From contig JAQNBH010000002.1 in the NCBI GenBank assembly GCA_028752905.1, positions 32,325,530 to 32,389,529 of the forward strand: a stretch of 64,000 nt of DNA, read 5' to 3'. Each line of letters begins with the position of its first letter. Within the stretch, counting starts at the first letter, position 1. The notes beneath the pieces were generated by a model that did not search any database, was not told the origin of the DNA, and saw only the letters and a list, made by a program, of their open reading frames with translations. Of this stretch, positions 9,495 through 20,709 are shown one piece after another. Position numbers and translations under genes: made by a program. Source of the stretch: Cladorhizidae sp. MBARI D1340-BT2. Lineage: Eukaryota > Porifera > Demospongiae > Poecilosclerida > Cladorhizidae.

Positions 9495-12400
9495 CAGGGG
9501 CGGATCTAGGAATTCTTGGGGGGGGCCTCTTTTATTAAAATTTAAATAGAGATATAATTAATACAGCATAGAAAAATGTTAAGACTAAATTACATTGAAT
9601 AAACGAACAACAAATTCAAGTTATTATGATTGGTTATCACAATGACATATATAAAAATTGTGAATCTGAATCATGAAGTCCAAGGGTCAATAATTGAAGG
9701 GAAAAAATAGATTGGAAGAGATATGCTATTAATACATTATGTACATACTTATAAATCTATTCTCCTATTACATTTAAATCTATCAACAACATAATCAAGA
9801 TCAACAGGAAAAGTATAATGAGTATGCATCAATGCTAATGCGGATAATCTGTCCTGCCCCACACTACTACGTAAGAAAGCTTTAAGATTTTTTAAGGTAC
9901 TATTGACCCTCTCATTCTCAGCATGATGTGACTGGAATAGTACATGCGATGCGCAGCAGTACGTAAAGGTTAGGAAAGTAATCCTTGTCACACTCTTTCA
10001 GAGCTGATTGAAGGGTGGATGGCCGCTTGTCAGCATCTTGACTCTGCCACTTTGCCCTCCACCTCCACACCTCAGTAGACACAAGTGCAGTACTTGGCAA
10101 GTCGTCATTATATAAAGAAATCAAGTCCTCAAAAGATATATCATCCCGAGTAGTGATTATAGAAGGTATATATAAGATTGATTGCTACTGTTTGAGTCTT
10201 ACCAAACCTATCATTCATTTGTTGAACTAAGTGGTCCAATAAAGGAAGCACAGCAGTTCTTCGGTAGTATTCTTCCACAGAACTGTACTCAACATTATTT
10301 TTGTACGTTTGTTGAGCAGATACACGCTGGACTTCAGGAACCACACCAACATCATGAGCTATAACTTCAGCTTGCACATACCATGAATGTAACATTTCCT
10401 CACTTTGACAAACTGCACAAAGTTCATTCAGTACGTCTTTAATATCCATATAAGCTTTAACTATATCACTACTTTTCTTTTGTAATTTTATACTTACAGG
10501 TTTTATAATAGACATAGAATTCATTGTTGCTATGAAAGATATTATAAAAGGAAAGGAAAGGTACATCTTGAGCAAGCCATTGGCTGCCACAATTGTTTTC
10601 ATATCCCAGTTCATATCCGGATCACGTTCTGCAATTGCTTCCATTGCAGTTGCAAGGAAACATAAAAAATTTCATATGCCTTTGCTGATAAATTCATCTT
10701 GTTCTACAAAGATCCTTAACTTTAACAACGCTAGTTTCCATATAAAATCAAGAAATAGTTGCCGTTTAGCACTATAATGGAAGAAGTATGCTGTCTCAGT
10801 AACAGTAGAATTCATATTACGAATAGGAGGTTAACTACAAGCTTCAACAATACACAAATTAAGCACGTGACTATTACAGTGGATATATGTGACTAGGATT
10901 TTCTGCCAAGAGACGACCCTGCACACCCCTTGCACTAACATATTGCTAGCACCATCACAGCCTTGCCCTTACAATCTTCAAAGTCTAAGTCAAACTCATT
11001 CAGTGCTTCTTTTATTGCACGAGCCAAAACCTCTCCAGTTATCCTTTCTATTCTTATGAACTCTAAGAATTCTTATCTTATATTACAATTACTATCTACA
11101 AATCTTAATACTACTGACACCTGCTCCTTACTGGATATATCAACGACTTCATCACTAAGAAAAGATAGCTTGTTTAATTTCCTGTATTATACTATCCCTA
11201 ATATGATCACCTATGCATTCAATGAGTTGATTTTGGGTAGTTTTGCTAGTATAAGTTGCATTTTTTAAGATGCTTGGCTAACGCAACATTTCCTGACCTC
11301 ACAGAGTATTCAAGAAGTGCTAAAAACTTTCCTCTGTTGACCTCAGAATCAGCCATGCTACCATTTCTGTGACCTCGAATAGCTATATAACTGCTTGCCA
11401 CAAAGAAGTATTGCATCAGCCATACACCTTATTATGTACCTATTTGTTGCTATTTTACTCTCATCTATATGCAGAAAACGATTCTTAATAGAAGACTCTG
11501 GACACACATGGGAAGATTTTAAAGCATCTGCCCGAGCTAAAGCCAGCTAATGGTACTGCATACAGTTGTGACTGGAAAATGTTTTAGTCTTCCTAGACAC
11601 AGCATTAAATCCATTACATACAAAATGACCCAAACCCTTTGTAGCAAAGAGAACACATGGCAAACAAAATATTCCATCTTCTACAAACCAAGGGTTTTCA
11701 GCCAAGTATTTATGTTGACAAGACCTATCACAGCCATCTAAATAACTACTTGGAAATGTAAATGAACTATCAGGCTTAAAATGATCCACTAAAAGTGAAT
11801 ACTTGCACTCTGGAGCCAAATTCAGGATATCTGTTTGGGGCATTGAGCGCAAGCCAATATCGTTACACTTCTCAAAATTAATTGAATCACTTGACGAAGA
11901 AGCAGCAGAAAAAGTGGACAAGGCAGATGAGATGCGGAATGAGAGGGCAGGACAGAAGCGGAACATGAAGGCAGTAATAGCACCGACTCAGGAGGAGACA
12001 CAGACACAGAGCCTGAGGGCTGGGTGGGAGACACACACAGAGAGGGCTGGTGGGAGACACAGATAGAGAGTTCTCTGTGACAGACACAGAGGGCTGGGTG
12101 AGAATCACAGACACAGAGGGCTCGGAGGAGACACAATGGACTGAAGCAGGAGACCATGGAAGAGTGACAACAGGTACCACAGCTGGAGATGGAAAAGTGG
12201 TGTTCTTGTCGGTCCTTGTTTCCTATCAGTAAATGTGGAGAAATTAACTCTACTAGCTAGCAGTAGTTGGCAATCTATTCAATAGCATAATATTCTCAAT
12301 CACTGCTCAGTTTAGATCAACTTACTTAGCTTTAGGGGGGCCTGGGGTGGGTTTGAAAAAAGCCTTTAACTTTGACTGAGCCATGAGTAAGATATTTGGT

Positions 12401-12687
12401 GAGTGACAGGAGTCGACAGTAAATCTCGCTGGGGGGTAATGAACCAGGTGCTAAACATTTGGAACGGGGTAAAGTTTAGTCTGGTGCAGCCACACCCCTA
12501 CGTTTCCACACTTGGAGGTGTGGCTTCGCAGCCAAGCTACGTAGTTTCTGAAAAAGAAAACAGCAAGAAAAGCAAGAAAAGGCAAAAAGCATTGCAGGTT
12601 TGTTGTTTAGTTTTAGTTAGAGTTTGGGAAATTATAGAAAAGGGGGCCTCGAACGAGACCAGTCGATCCCTTCTGGATCCGCCCTAG
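9495..12687 (-). mobile_element. hAT transposon 1 (TTF/ZMYM-type), decayed
   Basis: The left end CAGGGGCGGATCTAG and the reverse complement of the right end, CTAGGGCGGATCCAG, form a 15-bp terminal inverted repeat with three mismatches, of the CAGGGGCGGATCC type seen in hAT elements. The flanking octamers TGTATACG (9487-9494) and AGTATAGG (12688-12695) agree at 6 of 8 positions, as expected for an aged hAT target duplication. The element carries a minus-strand transposase pseudogene. The corresponding place in duplication copy B lacks the element. Confidence 0.85.
9749..11966 (-). pseudogene. hAT transposase with TTF-type zinc finger, frameshifted
   Basis: Starting at an ATG at 11966, the N-terminal part has the TTF-type zinc finger signature (NPWFVEDGIFCLPCVLF). 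About 11100-11500 keeps KTTQNQLIECIGDHIRD. About 11000-11150 keeps FLSDEVVDISSKEQVSVVL, covering the first catalytic Asp region of the RNase H-like fold. About 10141-10644 is the long helical insertion domain (ANGLLKMYL...EYYRRTAVLPLLDHLV). 9749-10124 is the C-terminal hAT dimerisation region (ENERVNSTLKNLKAFLRSS, QDRLSALALMHTH). The parts lie in different frames with several stops. Full length would be near 740 residues, normal for the family. The 5' part of the element (12000-12150) holds short GAGGGCTGGGTGGGAGACAC-like repeats, which break up any N-terminal extension. Confidence 0.85.
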
Positions 12688-13289
12688 AGTATAGGTTAGA
12701 TAATTACTACATGTAGGGGTTAGCTCGGACAATGACTATAGTTAGGGCCTATACAATGACTAGGGTTAGGACCTGTCTAGGGTTACGGCATATATAGATC
12801 AATAGCTAAGGTTAGGGCATTAACGATTACTAGGTTTAAGTCATATGACTAGTGTTAGAGTCTCCAACCACAAGAGACCCAACAGATACCAACCTTGGTA
12901 ATTCGCTGGCACCAGAGTCTCTCCCTAACTTCTTCTAGCTAAACCCCAAGCTTGACAAAAGGATTTTAGATCTTAAGTAGCTTATATTAAAACAAAAGTC
13001 GAGTAGCAGAATATGAAGATGGGATGAAGCCTAGACTGCAGAGGGGTTTAAATACCCTTGCAGCCGGGCTTTCACAGCTTATGGTGTTGATAACAGTATG
13101 AGAGTAGTAGAATTACTGTATGTCCCTACAGGACTTATCTAAGAGCGTGAGATGATATCATGATTGTCCTACGTGTGGATAGTCTGAGGTCATGAGTTCA
13201 AGCTATATTTATAAATTCTATCTATCTCTATTTATAAATTCTATTTATAGTTTGATCTTTGCAGGGCTGCTCTGAGGCCTGACAACTAG
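12688..13289. other. Continuation of duplication A, then unassigned spacer
   Basis: 12690-12770 (TACTACATGTAGGGGTTAGC and following) matches 23440-23505 of copy B, extending the duplication past the hAT insertion. 12780-12860 belongs to the GACTAGGGTTAGG family. From 12870 to 13290 I see no gene or clear repeat. Confidence 0.6.
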
Positions 13290-13671
13290 GTTAGGCATAT
13301 GAGCTTGTGTGTGTGTGTGTGTGTTCATGCATGCATGTGTGTGATAGAGATGTAGAGGGTGGTGGGATCCACTGTTGTTCCAACACAACTAGGTATATTG
13401 TTACATAATGCATTCCAGGGTAACTGTGTGCTTGAGGAGACATCCACACCAGCTCCATGTGGCCACACATAAAATCATGATGACTTCATTGATACACTAG
13501 CTTATGCAACATTGAGAAGTGGAGCAGGAGTCATGAATGGCATAATGTCCTCCTTCTTGAGTGTGTGTGTGTATGTGCATGTGTGACATGAGTCAGGGCT
13601 GCAAACTCCATCATGAGCTTCTTGTATGTGTGTGTGTGTGTGTGTTTGTGTGTGTGTGTTTGTGTGTGACT
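13290..13671. repeat. TG-tailed interspersed repeat, third copy
   Basis: It has the same block order as the copies at 670-930 and 1268-1515: TAGAGGGTGGTGGGATCCAC, TTGTTCCAACACAACTA, CCAGGGTAACTGTG, AATCATGATGACTTCAT, TTGAGAAGTGGAGCAGGAG, the GCATACTCC-type core, and a (TG)n tail. hAT element 2 is inserted in the TG tail. Confidence 0.75.
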
Positions 13672-15486
13672 CAGAGTTGCCAACCATCCCGGAATGGCCG
13701 GGACAGTCCCGGAATTTTGAGCATTGTCCCGGTGGTGTCCTTGTCCCGGAAATGTCCCGGAATTTACAGCTACACGCACCTTGCGCTTCCACTCGCTTAG
13801 ATGGCCACTGCTGTCTCAAGCTTGTTTAGTTTAGTCCTTTAACACTCGTAAAGCAACAAAAACAGGACACTTTTTAGCAGAGAAAAACTTCAGATAAACA
13901 GTTACGGGTGTGCAAAACAACCTTTGACCTTGTTTCGATTGGAGGTGCGGCACTCACGTGAAACTTCTCAGCATGATAATTGCAATCTCAGCAAAATGGT
14001 AGCAGAGGAGAGAATGCCATTTTGACAATAAATGGATCAAAGAATTTCAGGGGATAGGCAAGAGTTTCAAAGGTATAAATAAAATATATATAATGAAATT
14101 GATTGACAAAGTAAGTAAGCATGGAATACAGCAAATACAGGGTAAATAATAACAATACAGGGTAAATAATAACAATACAGGGTAAATAATAACATCATGG
14201 GTACAGTGTGCTGCTTGTGTTCAATGCAATAGTAATGTCAGTAGTCTTGCCTTCATTTTGGTTCACTTGTATGCCCGATGTACTCTGTGTGCAATCGACT
14301 TTGGTGTTACCCATGGTGGCCGTAATGATGTCACATCTCACCTCAAGAGCAAGAAACATGAGGATATGTCAAAGGCTGTGCTATCAACTATTCCAATCAC
14401 CTCTCTCTTCCAACATCAGAGAAGTGATCAAGTAATCGAAGCAGAGGTCAGGTGGGCTACATTTGTTGCTAAGCACAACATATCCTTTCCGTCTAGTGAC
14501 CTGCCACCAAGCTTTTCAGCAAGATGTTTCCAGACTCTGAAATTGCAAAGAAATTATCCTGTTCCCACACCAAAACCACCGCCATGGTGAAGAAAGCTCT
14601 TGCTACTTACTTCACACAGAGAGTTATGGAGTCAATGTCAAGTGGTCCATTCTCTTTGATGATTGATGAATCCCATGACAAGAGGGATAAGTCTTGCATA
14701 ATTCTTTTGAGGCTTCTTGATCCACAGGTAGGTGAAGTACGGACGAGATTCTTGGATATGCCTGTTGTGAACATTGGTATAGCTACCAACTTGTTTCAAG
14801 CCTTGAAGGAGTCACTGACTAAGAATGGGCCTTTGACAATGCAGTGTCTTTCATGTCTGATACCACCAATGTTATGAAAGGAGTGAGGTCAGGTGTGCAG
14901 AAGCTGATTAAGGATGAGATCCCAACTTTGTATGATGTTGGTTGCATCTGCCATTTGGCTGATTTAACAGTCAAAGCTGGTTTGAAGGTACTCCCAGTGA
15001 ACATTGACCAGCTGTTCATCGACATATTCTACTACTTCCATAGCAGCAAGAGAGCAGCAATTTGTCATCCTATGGTGTTCACTTTTCACCACTGAGCCAG
15101 GGGTGATTTTGAAGCATTGCCTCACACGATGGCTCAGCTTGCTGAAGTGTGTGAATCGTTACCTCAGCAGTTATGATGGTTTGAAGTCATTCTTCTTGTC
15201 TTGTGAGGAAGCTAAGGTCTGTAGCATTCTTTCAAGGCATGAGAATCCTCTGATGAAACCTCTGTTGTTCTTTTATATTGCCCTCAATGGATCAATTCAA
15301 CCGCCTCTTCCAGAAATCTACAGAGAATACTACCTCACAGCTGTATGATGAGATAACCGGTTAGTTAGGTCGGCGTATAAAATTAATGGCGAAAGGCGCA
15401 GGCTAATTAGGGGGCGTGGTCGAAAATTCGCGCAGTATATAAAATTAATGTCCCGGAATTAACTTATGGAAAGTTGGCAAGTACTG
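13672..15486 (+). mobile_element. hAT transposon 2, internally decayed
   Basis: The left terminus is CAGAGTTGCCAACCATCCCG. The reverse complement of the right terminus begins CAGTACTTGCCAACTTTC. Both start with the CAG typical of hAT ends and share TTGCCAAC, with TCCCGGAATT motifs repeated subterminally on both sides. It sits in a TG tract, so a clean 8-bp target duplication cannot be read (GTGTGACT and TGTGCATA do not match). The interior has a plus-strand transposase pseudogene and a three-fold ACAGGGTAAATAATAACA repeat near 14137-14193. Confidence 0.75.
14208..15348 (+). pseudogene. hAT transposase fragment with BED-like finger
   Basis: Three overlapping plus-strand frames carry successive pieces. 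About 14258-14590 has a BED-like C-x2-C...H-x4-H finger (CTLCAIDFG, HLKSKKH) and FPSSDLPPSFSARCF. About 14570-14830 has FSLMIDESHDKRDKSCIILL, the first catalytic Asp region. About 14844-15340 has SDTTNVMKGVRSGVQKL, DVGCICHLADLTVKAGLK and HCLTRWLSLLKCVNRYL, the middle of the hAT core. The C-terminal dimerisation region is missing, and at least three frameshifts separate the parts. It is not related to hAT 1 beyond superfamily level: the terminal sequences and the zinc finger differ. Confidence 0.8.
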
Positions 15487-16160
15487 TGTGCATACATGAT
15501 ATGAATCAAGGGCTGCATACTCCACCATGAGCTTCCTGTGTGTGTGTGTGTGCATATGTGTTTGTTTGTGTGTGCGCGCCATGTGTGTGTGTATGAAATG
15601 AATCAAAGAGGCTGCATACTCCACCATGAGCTTGTCGTGTGTGCATGTGCTGTATGTGTGCGTGTGTGTGTGAGTGTGTATGTGTGTCTCTGTGTGTGTG
15701 CGCCAGTGTGTATATATGTGTGTCTGTGTGTGTGTCTGGTGTGTGTGAGTGTGTCTGAGACAGAGTCTGAACAATGGTTAGAATATGAGTTTAGATAATG
15801 GCTAAGGTACTGCTTGGGTTAGCTCAGACAATGACTATGGTTAAGGCCAATACAGTGACTAGGGGTAGGACTTGGCTAGGGTTAGGGCATATCATGTAGA
15901 TCAATAGCTATGGTTAGGGCTTTAACGATTATTAGGATTAAGGCTCGTACAATGACTAGAGTTAGGCATCATGAGCTTGTGTGTGTATGCATGCATGCAT
16001 GTGTGTGATAGAGATATAGAGGGTGTGTGGGATCTACTGTTGTCCCAACACAACTATATATATTGTTACATAACGCATTCCAGGCAGGGCTATATTAGCC
16101 CAAGGCACGGCCACTAGGCTTAGAGCTTCTTTTGGCCCCTCGGCCCCCCCCCCCCCCCCC
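15487..16160. repeat. TG composite, GACTAGGGTTAGG repeats and truncated interspersed repeat
   Basis: About 15490-15780 holds two ATGAATCAA...GCATACTCCACCATGAG cores each followed by TG runs. 15780-15970 carries the AATGACTAGGGTTAGG family. 15965-16085 is the 5' part of the TG-tailed interspersed repeat, cut off at ACGCATTCCAGG. A pure C tract of about 20 bases follows at 16143-16162. Confidence 0.7.
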
Positions 16161-17884
16161 CCTCCCCTTCCCCCGCGAAAGAAACGCACTCCTTTGTGTA
16201 CTGGCCCTCTGCCTGAATATATATTCCTAGTCCTAACTTAAGTCAACCCCAAGGCAACAGAAGTCAGCTAGTTAGGGCTTGGACCATAACTATGATTAGT
16301 GCTTGGACAATGATTATGGTTAGCTCTCAGACAATGACTAGTTTTAGGCTCAGACAATACATGTATCTACATAAGATTAGTGACTAGGGTTAGTGCTCGG
16401 GCAATGACTAGAGTTAAGTTTGGACAATGACTAAGATTAAGGCTTGAACAATGAATAGGGTTTGTGCTTGGACAATGACTATGGTTAGCTCTCAGACAGT
16501 GACTAGTTTTAGGCTCAGACAATACATGTATCTACATAAGATTAGTGACTAGGGTTAGCGCTTGGACAATGACTATATAGAGTTAAGTTTGGACAATGAC
16601 TAGTGTTTGGACTTGGACAATGTGTATAATCTTCTAGTTAGGCATGATGGGTGTGTACAGTGAACAATCTTCTAGTGAGGGCATGATGCCATTATGTACT
16701 TGTTATACTTTTAACATAGCGATAATATTTACAACGTGCTCTATTTTACACTTACATAAACTCTAGCATCTTTACTCATTCTATTCCAGCAACATTATTT
16801 GGATACTTTTCTCAATGTACTACCACACTGTGGCCTCCTACTGGATTAGAGGGGTAGAGTTACAGGACTGACCACTAGTGCCACTTCTAATAAAGCCTTC
16901 TTCTTTGTAGATTTGTTGTTACCAACATTATACATATTTTAGCGCTTATTGAAGATGATCATGTTTTAAGTATATATACAGCCACAGATGCCAATATGAC
17001 CTCTCTATTGCTTGCCAAAGAAGAACAAGACTTGCAGTAAATTCAGGCCTTCAATATTTTCAGGGACCACACTTTGGCTGCAGTTCACTTTGGCATCCTT
17101 ACATACATATTATATATGCAACATTTTTAGTTTGAAAAAGAGGACAGAGAGAGATCTATCCTTGCAATTATACAACAAGTTCATACAGTAAAGTGTGAAG
17201 AATCTATGGAGATTCAAAATTGTAACCACTAGATTTTTTGAAAAATTATTAACTTAAGTGCGGAATTATGTCCCAGTAACTCATAGGGAGATAGATAAAA
17301 GGGTTGATTATTTACTAGGGCCATCCTCTCTTCTCCAGGTGACTAGACTTGCCTGACCACATCTTGCAGCACCAGTGCACACCACTTCAAACTCTATATG
17401 CCACCATCACAACCTGCTCTCATGCTGTGACATTAATGACTTGTGTGACCCTAGAGTTTTTGTCTTAGGTGGCGTCTAACACACCCTTCACTGTAGGGTC
17501 TTTACTCCACCCATTGCTGCAGTGCCAAGTTTTGTCTGTCAAATTACCTGAGGTATTTATCTGTCCATGGGTCATCAAGGGTGTTTGCCTGACATCCACC
17601 TTCCACTGCTGGGTTATTAGCCTTGTCACAGTATAGTAGATCGATTGACGGATGCCCCAGTTCAGCATTGGGACCAATGCCAAGGTCTTACCATGCCTCA
17701 GTTGAGCAGAGTAACTTGTAGTCTATGACAAGTCTGCACACTACAATACATGCTTCTGGCACTGCAAGTAGGCCAACAGTGGCAACCACATGGTGGTCCC
17801 TGCACTAGGTATAAGTGGGGGAGTGTATGTCAGCTACGCGTCTTCCAATGGTGCAATGCAGCGATTATTATCACATGATTAAGA
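16161..17884. other. Unassigned region with degenerate repeat at its start
   Basis: 16260-16640 contains about ten loose copies of GACAATGACTAGGGTTAG with a nested direct duplication of a ~185-bp block (16310-16400 resembles 16485-16570). From 16640 to 17884 no gene is supported. The 72-codon minus frame at 17465-17683 has no recognisable domain, although its position upstream of the DIRS-like relic leaves open that it is retroelement debris. Confidence 0.45.
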
Positions 17885-18160
17885 GATAAGTTATAGGTCC
17901 ACTGTACCAGGTGAATGAAAAATGCAGTCCATAAGTTATAGGTGCATAAGGTCAATGAAAAATACACTGCATAAGGTATAGGTCCACTGCTACCAGGTCA
18001 ATGAAAAATACAATGTATAAGTCATTGTTGCACTGTAACCAGGTCAATGAAAAATACAGTGCTTAATTCAAAGGTGCACTCTACCAGGTCAATGAACTAT
18101 ACAGTGCATAATTCATTGCTGCACTGTTACTAGGTCAATGAAAAATATAGTGGGTGACTA
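17885..18160. repeat. ~45-57 bp tandem repeat, about six diverged copies
   Basis: Units share the order GTGCACTGTTACCAGG, TCAATGAAAAATACAGTGC, ATAAGTTATAGGT, with unit length varying by small indels. No coding content. It directly precedes the end of the DIRS-like relic. Confidence 0.8.
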
Positions 18161-18179
18161 GATCAAGTCTTAAATGCCC

Positions 18180-18982
18180 TGTTGACTAGAGTGAGGGGTT
18201 GCCAAAGTTGTAGAGACAGATGTGAGCAGTTGTGAGTGGGTACTAATGTAAACTGAGAAAGCCTATGATTTCCAACATCCAAGTGTCTTGATTAGGGAGT
18301 ACTCAAGCCCACTTTAGCTGCTATTGGGGGCTGCACCAATAGGAAAGAGCAGTTTCAAAGAGAGGTACCCAAAGCTCCAAGATGCAGTGCTGTTCCCACC
18401 CCAAATGGGTCATTCTTACTCCATTTTGGGTGGACTCTGACTCATAGGAGGCCAAGATACATCTTGCGACAGCTCTCTCAACGATGCACGAACAATCTCA
18501 TTCATCTTGGTGACCCACTGGTATGGTGGCAATGAGCAGCTTGAACGATGCAGATGGGATCATAGACTGTGGGACCTGTGGAACCAAAGAATAAAAGCAT
18601 GCTAAGTTGTTGCAAAAGCGGGCATCTGCTGCTCTTTTCAGTCTTCCTGCTACATGCATAGCTGACACATGAAAATGGTGGTAGGCGCAGAAAATAGAGA
18701 AAAACTCTCTAGTAGGTGCATTAATCTGGTGGTCTTAGCTGTCCTGCTCTGATCCATGGCCACTACTGCAATGTTATCTGAGTGGAAGGTAATGTGCTTC
18801 CCAGACCAGTGCCTGTCCCATACAGCTGCTGCCACCAGTTCCTTGACAGTAATTTCTATCTCTTCCCACCCTTCTGGCCATTAGAAGTGAAACTATCTCT
18901 GCTCTTGCACAAATGCCACATAGCCATTGGATCGTGAAGCATCAGAGTAAACAGGAATGGATTTGGAAACAAAAATAACCAA
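18180..18982 (-). pseudogene. DIRS-like tyrosine-recombinase retroelement relic
   Basis: Reading the minus strand, about 18905-18970 encodes VYSDASRSNGYVAFVQE, the first Asp block of a DIRS-type RNase H. 18650-18835 encodes VWDRHWSGKHITFHSDNIAV followed by MHLLESFSLFSA, the second Asp block. About 18190-18310 encodes SLIKTLGCWKS, a stop, then AFSVYISTHSQLL, matching the C-terminal end of a DIRS tyrosine recombinase, where the Tyr in AFSVYI lies at the expected nucleophile position. Material between is deleted or out of frame. The RT is absent, removed at the junction with duplication copy B. The element is dead. Confidence 0.65.
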
Positions 18983-19421
18983 TTCCATTTGGTAAGAAAC
19001 ACCGAGCAAGTAACAGGTACTAGAGCATATGCACTGTTTAATTAGTGCTAGTTTTCTTAGGCTCAGTCTTGCAAGTCTTGAGCTTAATGTTTTAAGTAAA
19101 CCCATACAGAGCCAGGATGTGGCATACTGTACCATACCCATAAGGACCAGCAAGTAGACAACATCACACATACAATTTTTTTGACCAGTAGAGTTAGATT
19201 GACAATAGGAATATACTAGTTGCTATATATAACTGATATAAACTAATAAATAGCTCTATAGCAATAAATTCACAGAGCCCTGGCTAAACATCAGGAAACC
19301 CTGTGTGTTCACTCTTGAGGAACACTGATACAACTATACAAAATTTGATAAACTAATTCACAGTACATATATACTAGCATTTTGGTATTGATGCTACGCA
19401 TTGCGATGAAATATTCTTCCT

Positions 19422-20709
19422 CTAATGAATGGACTGGTAGAGTGCTCTTGCCGACCCTTGAAAACTGCCACCTCCTGTGGTCACTAAGCATGTGCCAGAT
19501 GCTGCCAAGTGCTTTTGCAGCAGCGCCACATACCCGGGAGTCTGGAAAGAAGCAACTTCATCAAATGAAGCTTCCCATTCTTTGAAGGATAATTTAATTC
19601 CGAAGCTATTCAGTTCACTAAATAAAAGCTTCATTGTAGAGTTCATCAAATCCTTAATCTTCGTGTACTGCGGACTAGAAGTATCTCGGTATATATCTGA
19701 TCCACGTTTTTGACAGTCGACGGTCAAAAACAGTCTGGTGGTTTGTGTGACTTTTGCATGGTACTAACTTTGTTGACAATAGCATTCACACATGTTTTAA
19801 CTAATGCCAACTTCTTCTCTTGTGACGTTGTTCCGTGGCGTTGCAAAAGAAGCTGTAATCTTAGCATCACACTGACATAGTCACCGTTGGGCATATACCG
19901 ATCCGAATATCGCTTACTGTCTTGAACAATTTTGGGACTGTTCTCGTGTAAAAAGTTAAATAATAACCCTCTGGCACAAGGATTGTGTCCTACTATAGCA
20001 ATGCGCCACTCTTCTGCTCTTCCTACAATGCCTCCCCAATGGCGGAACAGCACAACAGACTGGTTGGGTTTGTGGTTCCCATATATCAGGTCTCGAAACC
20101 CGCCAAAGGAATAGTCTATGTACTTGACTTGTACAGATCGGACTATATTGAAACTGTGCTCTTTAGCAAAGAGTGAAGCACTTCTATTGAATTGATCGTT
20201 ACACTTATTGTCATCTTTTGCACGTATCTTACATGGCTTGCCAACAACAATGAGATTCTTCGGAGCAGACTCTAGAAAACCTTTCCAGCTCTTGAAAGGA
20301 GCATAATGACGACCCTTAATTTGTTTTTCCCAGGTCTCCATGTTTAAAACATCTTGTAATCTCAACTCTTCTTCTGCCCACTTAGCCTTTTCAGCTGACC
20401 TAATAGTTAGACCAAAGCTAGATCCTCTGTATACGAATGGTTCGACCACCATAACTCTTTCTTTAATAGCTCCAGCCCAGCATTGTAATGAGAGGACATT
20501 GATAGCAGCACCGGTCATTTGGTAAGAAAAATCTGTCGCCAAGATATAACCAAATTGGGAAGGCATCTTTTCTTGTGGCTGATTTTCGAGTGGACGGAAG
20601 GAGACGGGATTCTTGTTTGGTAGAGATGGTACTTTCTGCAAGTCAGGAATACGACTGTAAGATGCACAATTACTACCAGTGAAAGAATTATATGTTTGCT
20701 ATTAACCAT
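19422..20709 (-). pseudogene. Type-II membrane fucosyltransferase-like gene, copy B (broken)
   Basis: This is the same family as copy A. From the ATG at 20709 the reading frame gives MVNSKH and a membrane anchor (IILSLVVIVHLTVVFL). A 1-nt deletion relative to copy A near 20570 then shifts frame. The long central frame (to 19724) runs from GYILATDF through VVEPFV, YIDYSFGGFRDLIYG, VVLFRHWGGIVG and the DYVSVMLRLQLLL region. A second 1-nt deletion near 19740 shifts frame again before LTVDCQ; the final piece (19422-19727) ends KHLAASGTCLVTTGGG. Copy B has a Tyr codon where copy A has its TAA and lacks the 2-nt insertion of copy A. Expected full length is about 430 residues. Enzyme activity is inferred from family resemblance only. 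Confidence 0.6.

Noticed and set aside
12403..12687. 94-codon plus ORF at the right end of hAT 1
   Set aside because: Runs through the terminal inverted repeat and has no domain.
17465..17683. 72-codon minus ORF as an extra DIRS exon
   Set aside because: No motif could be matched; adjacency alone is not enough.
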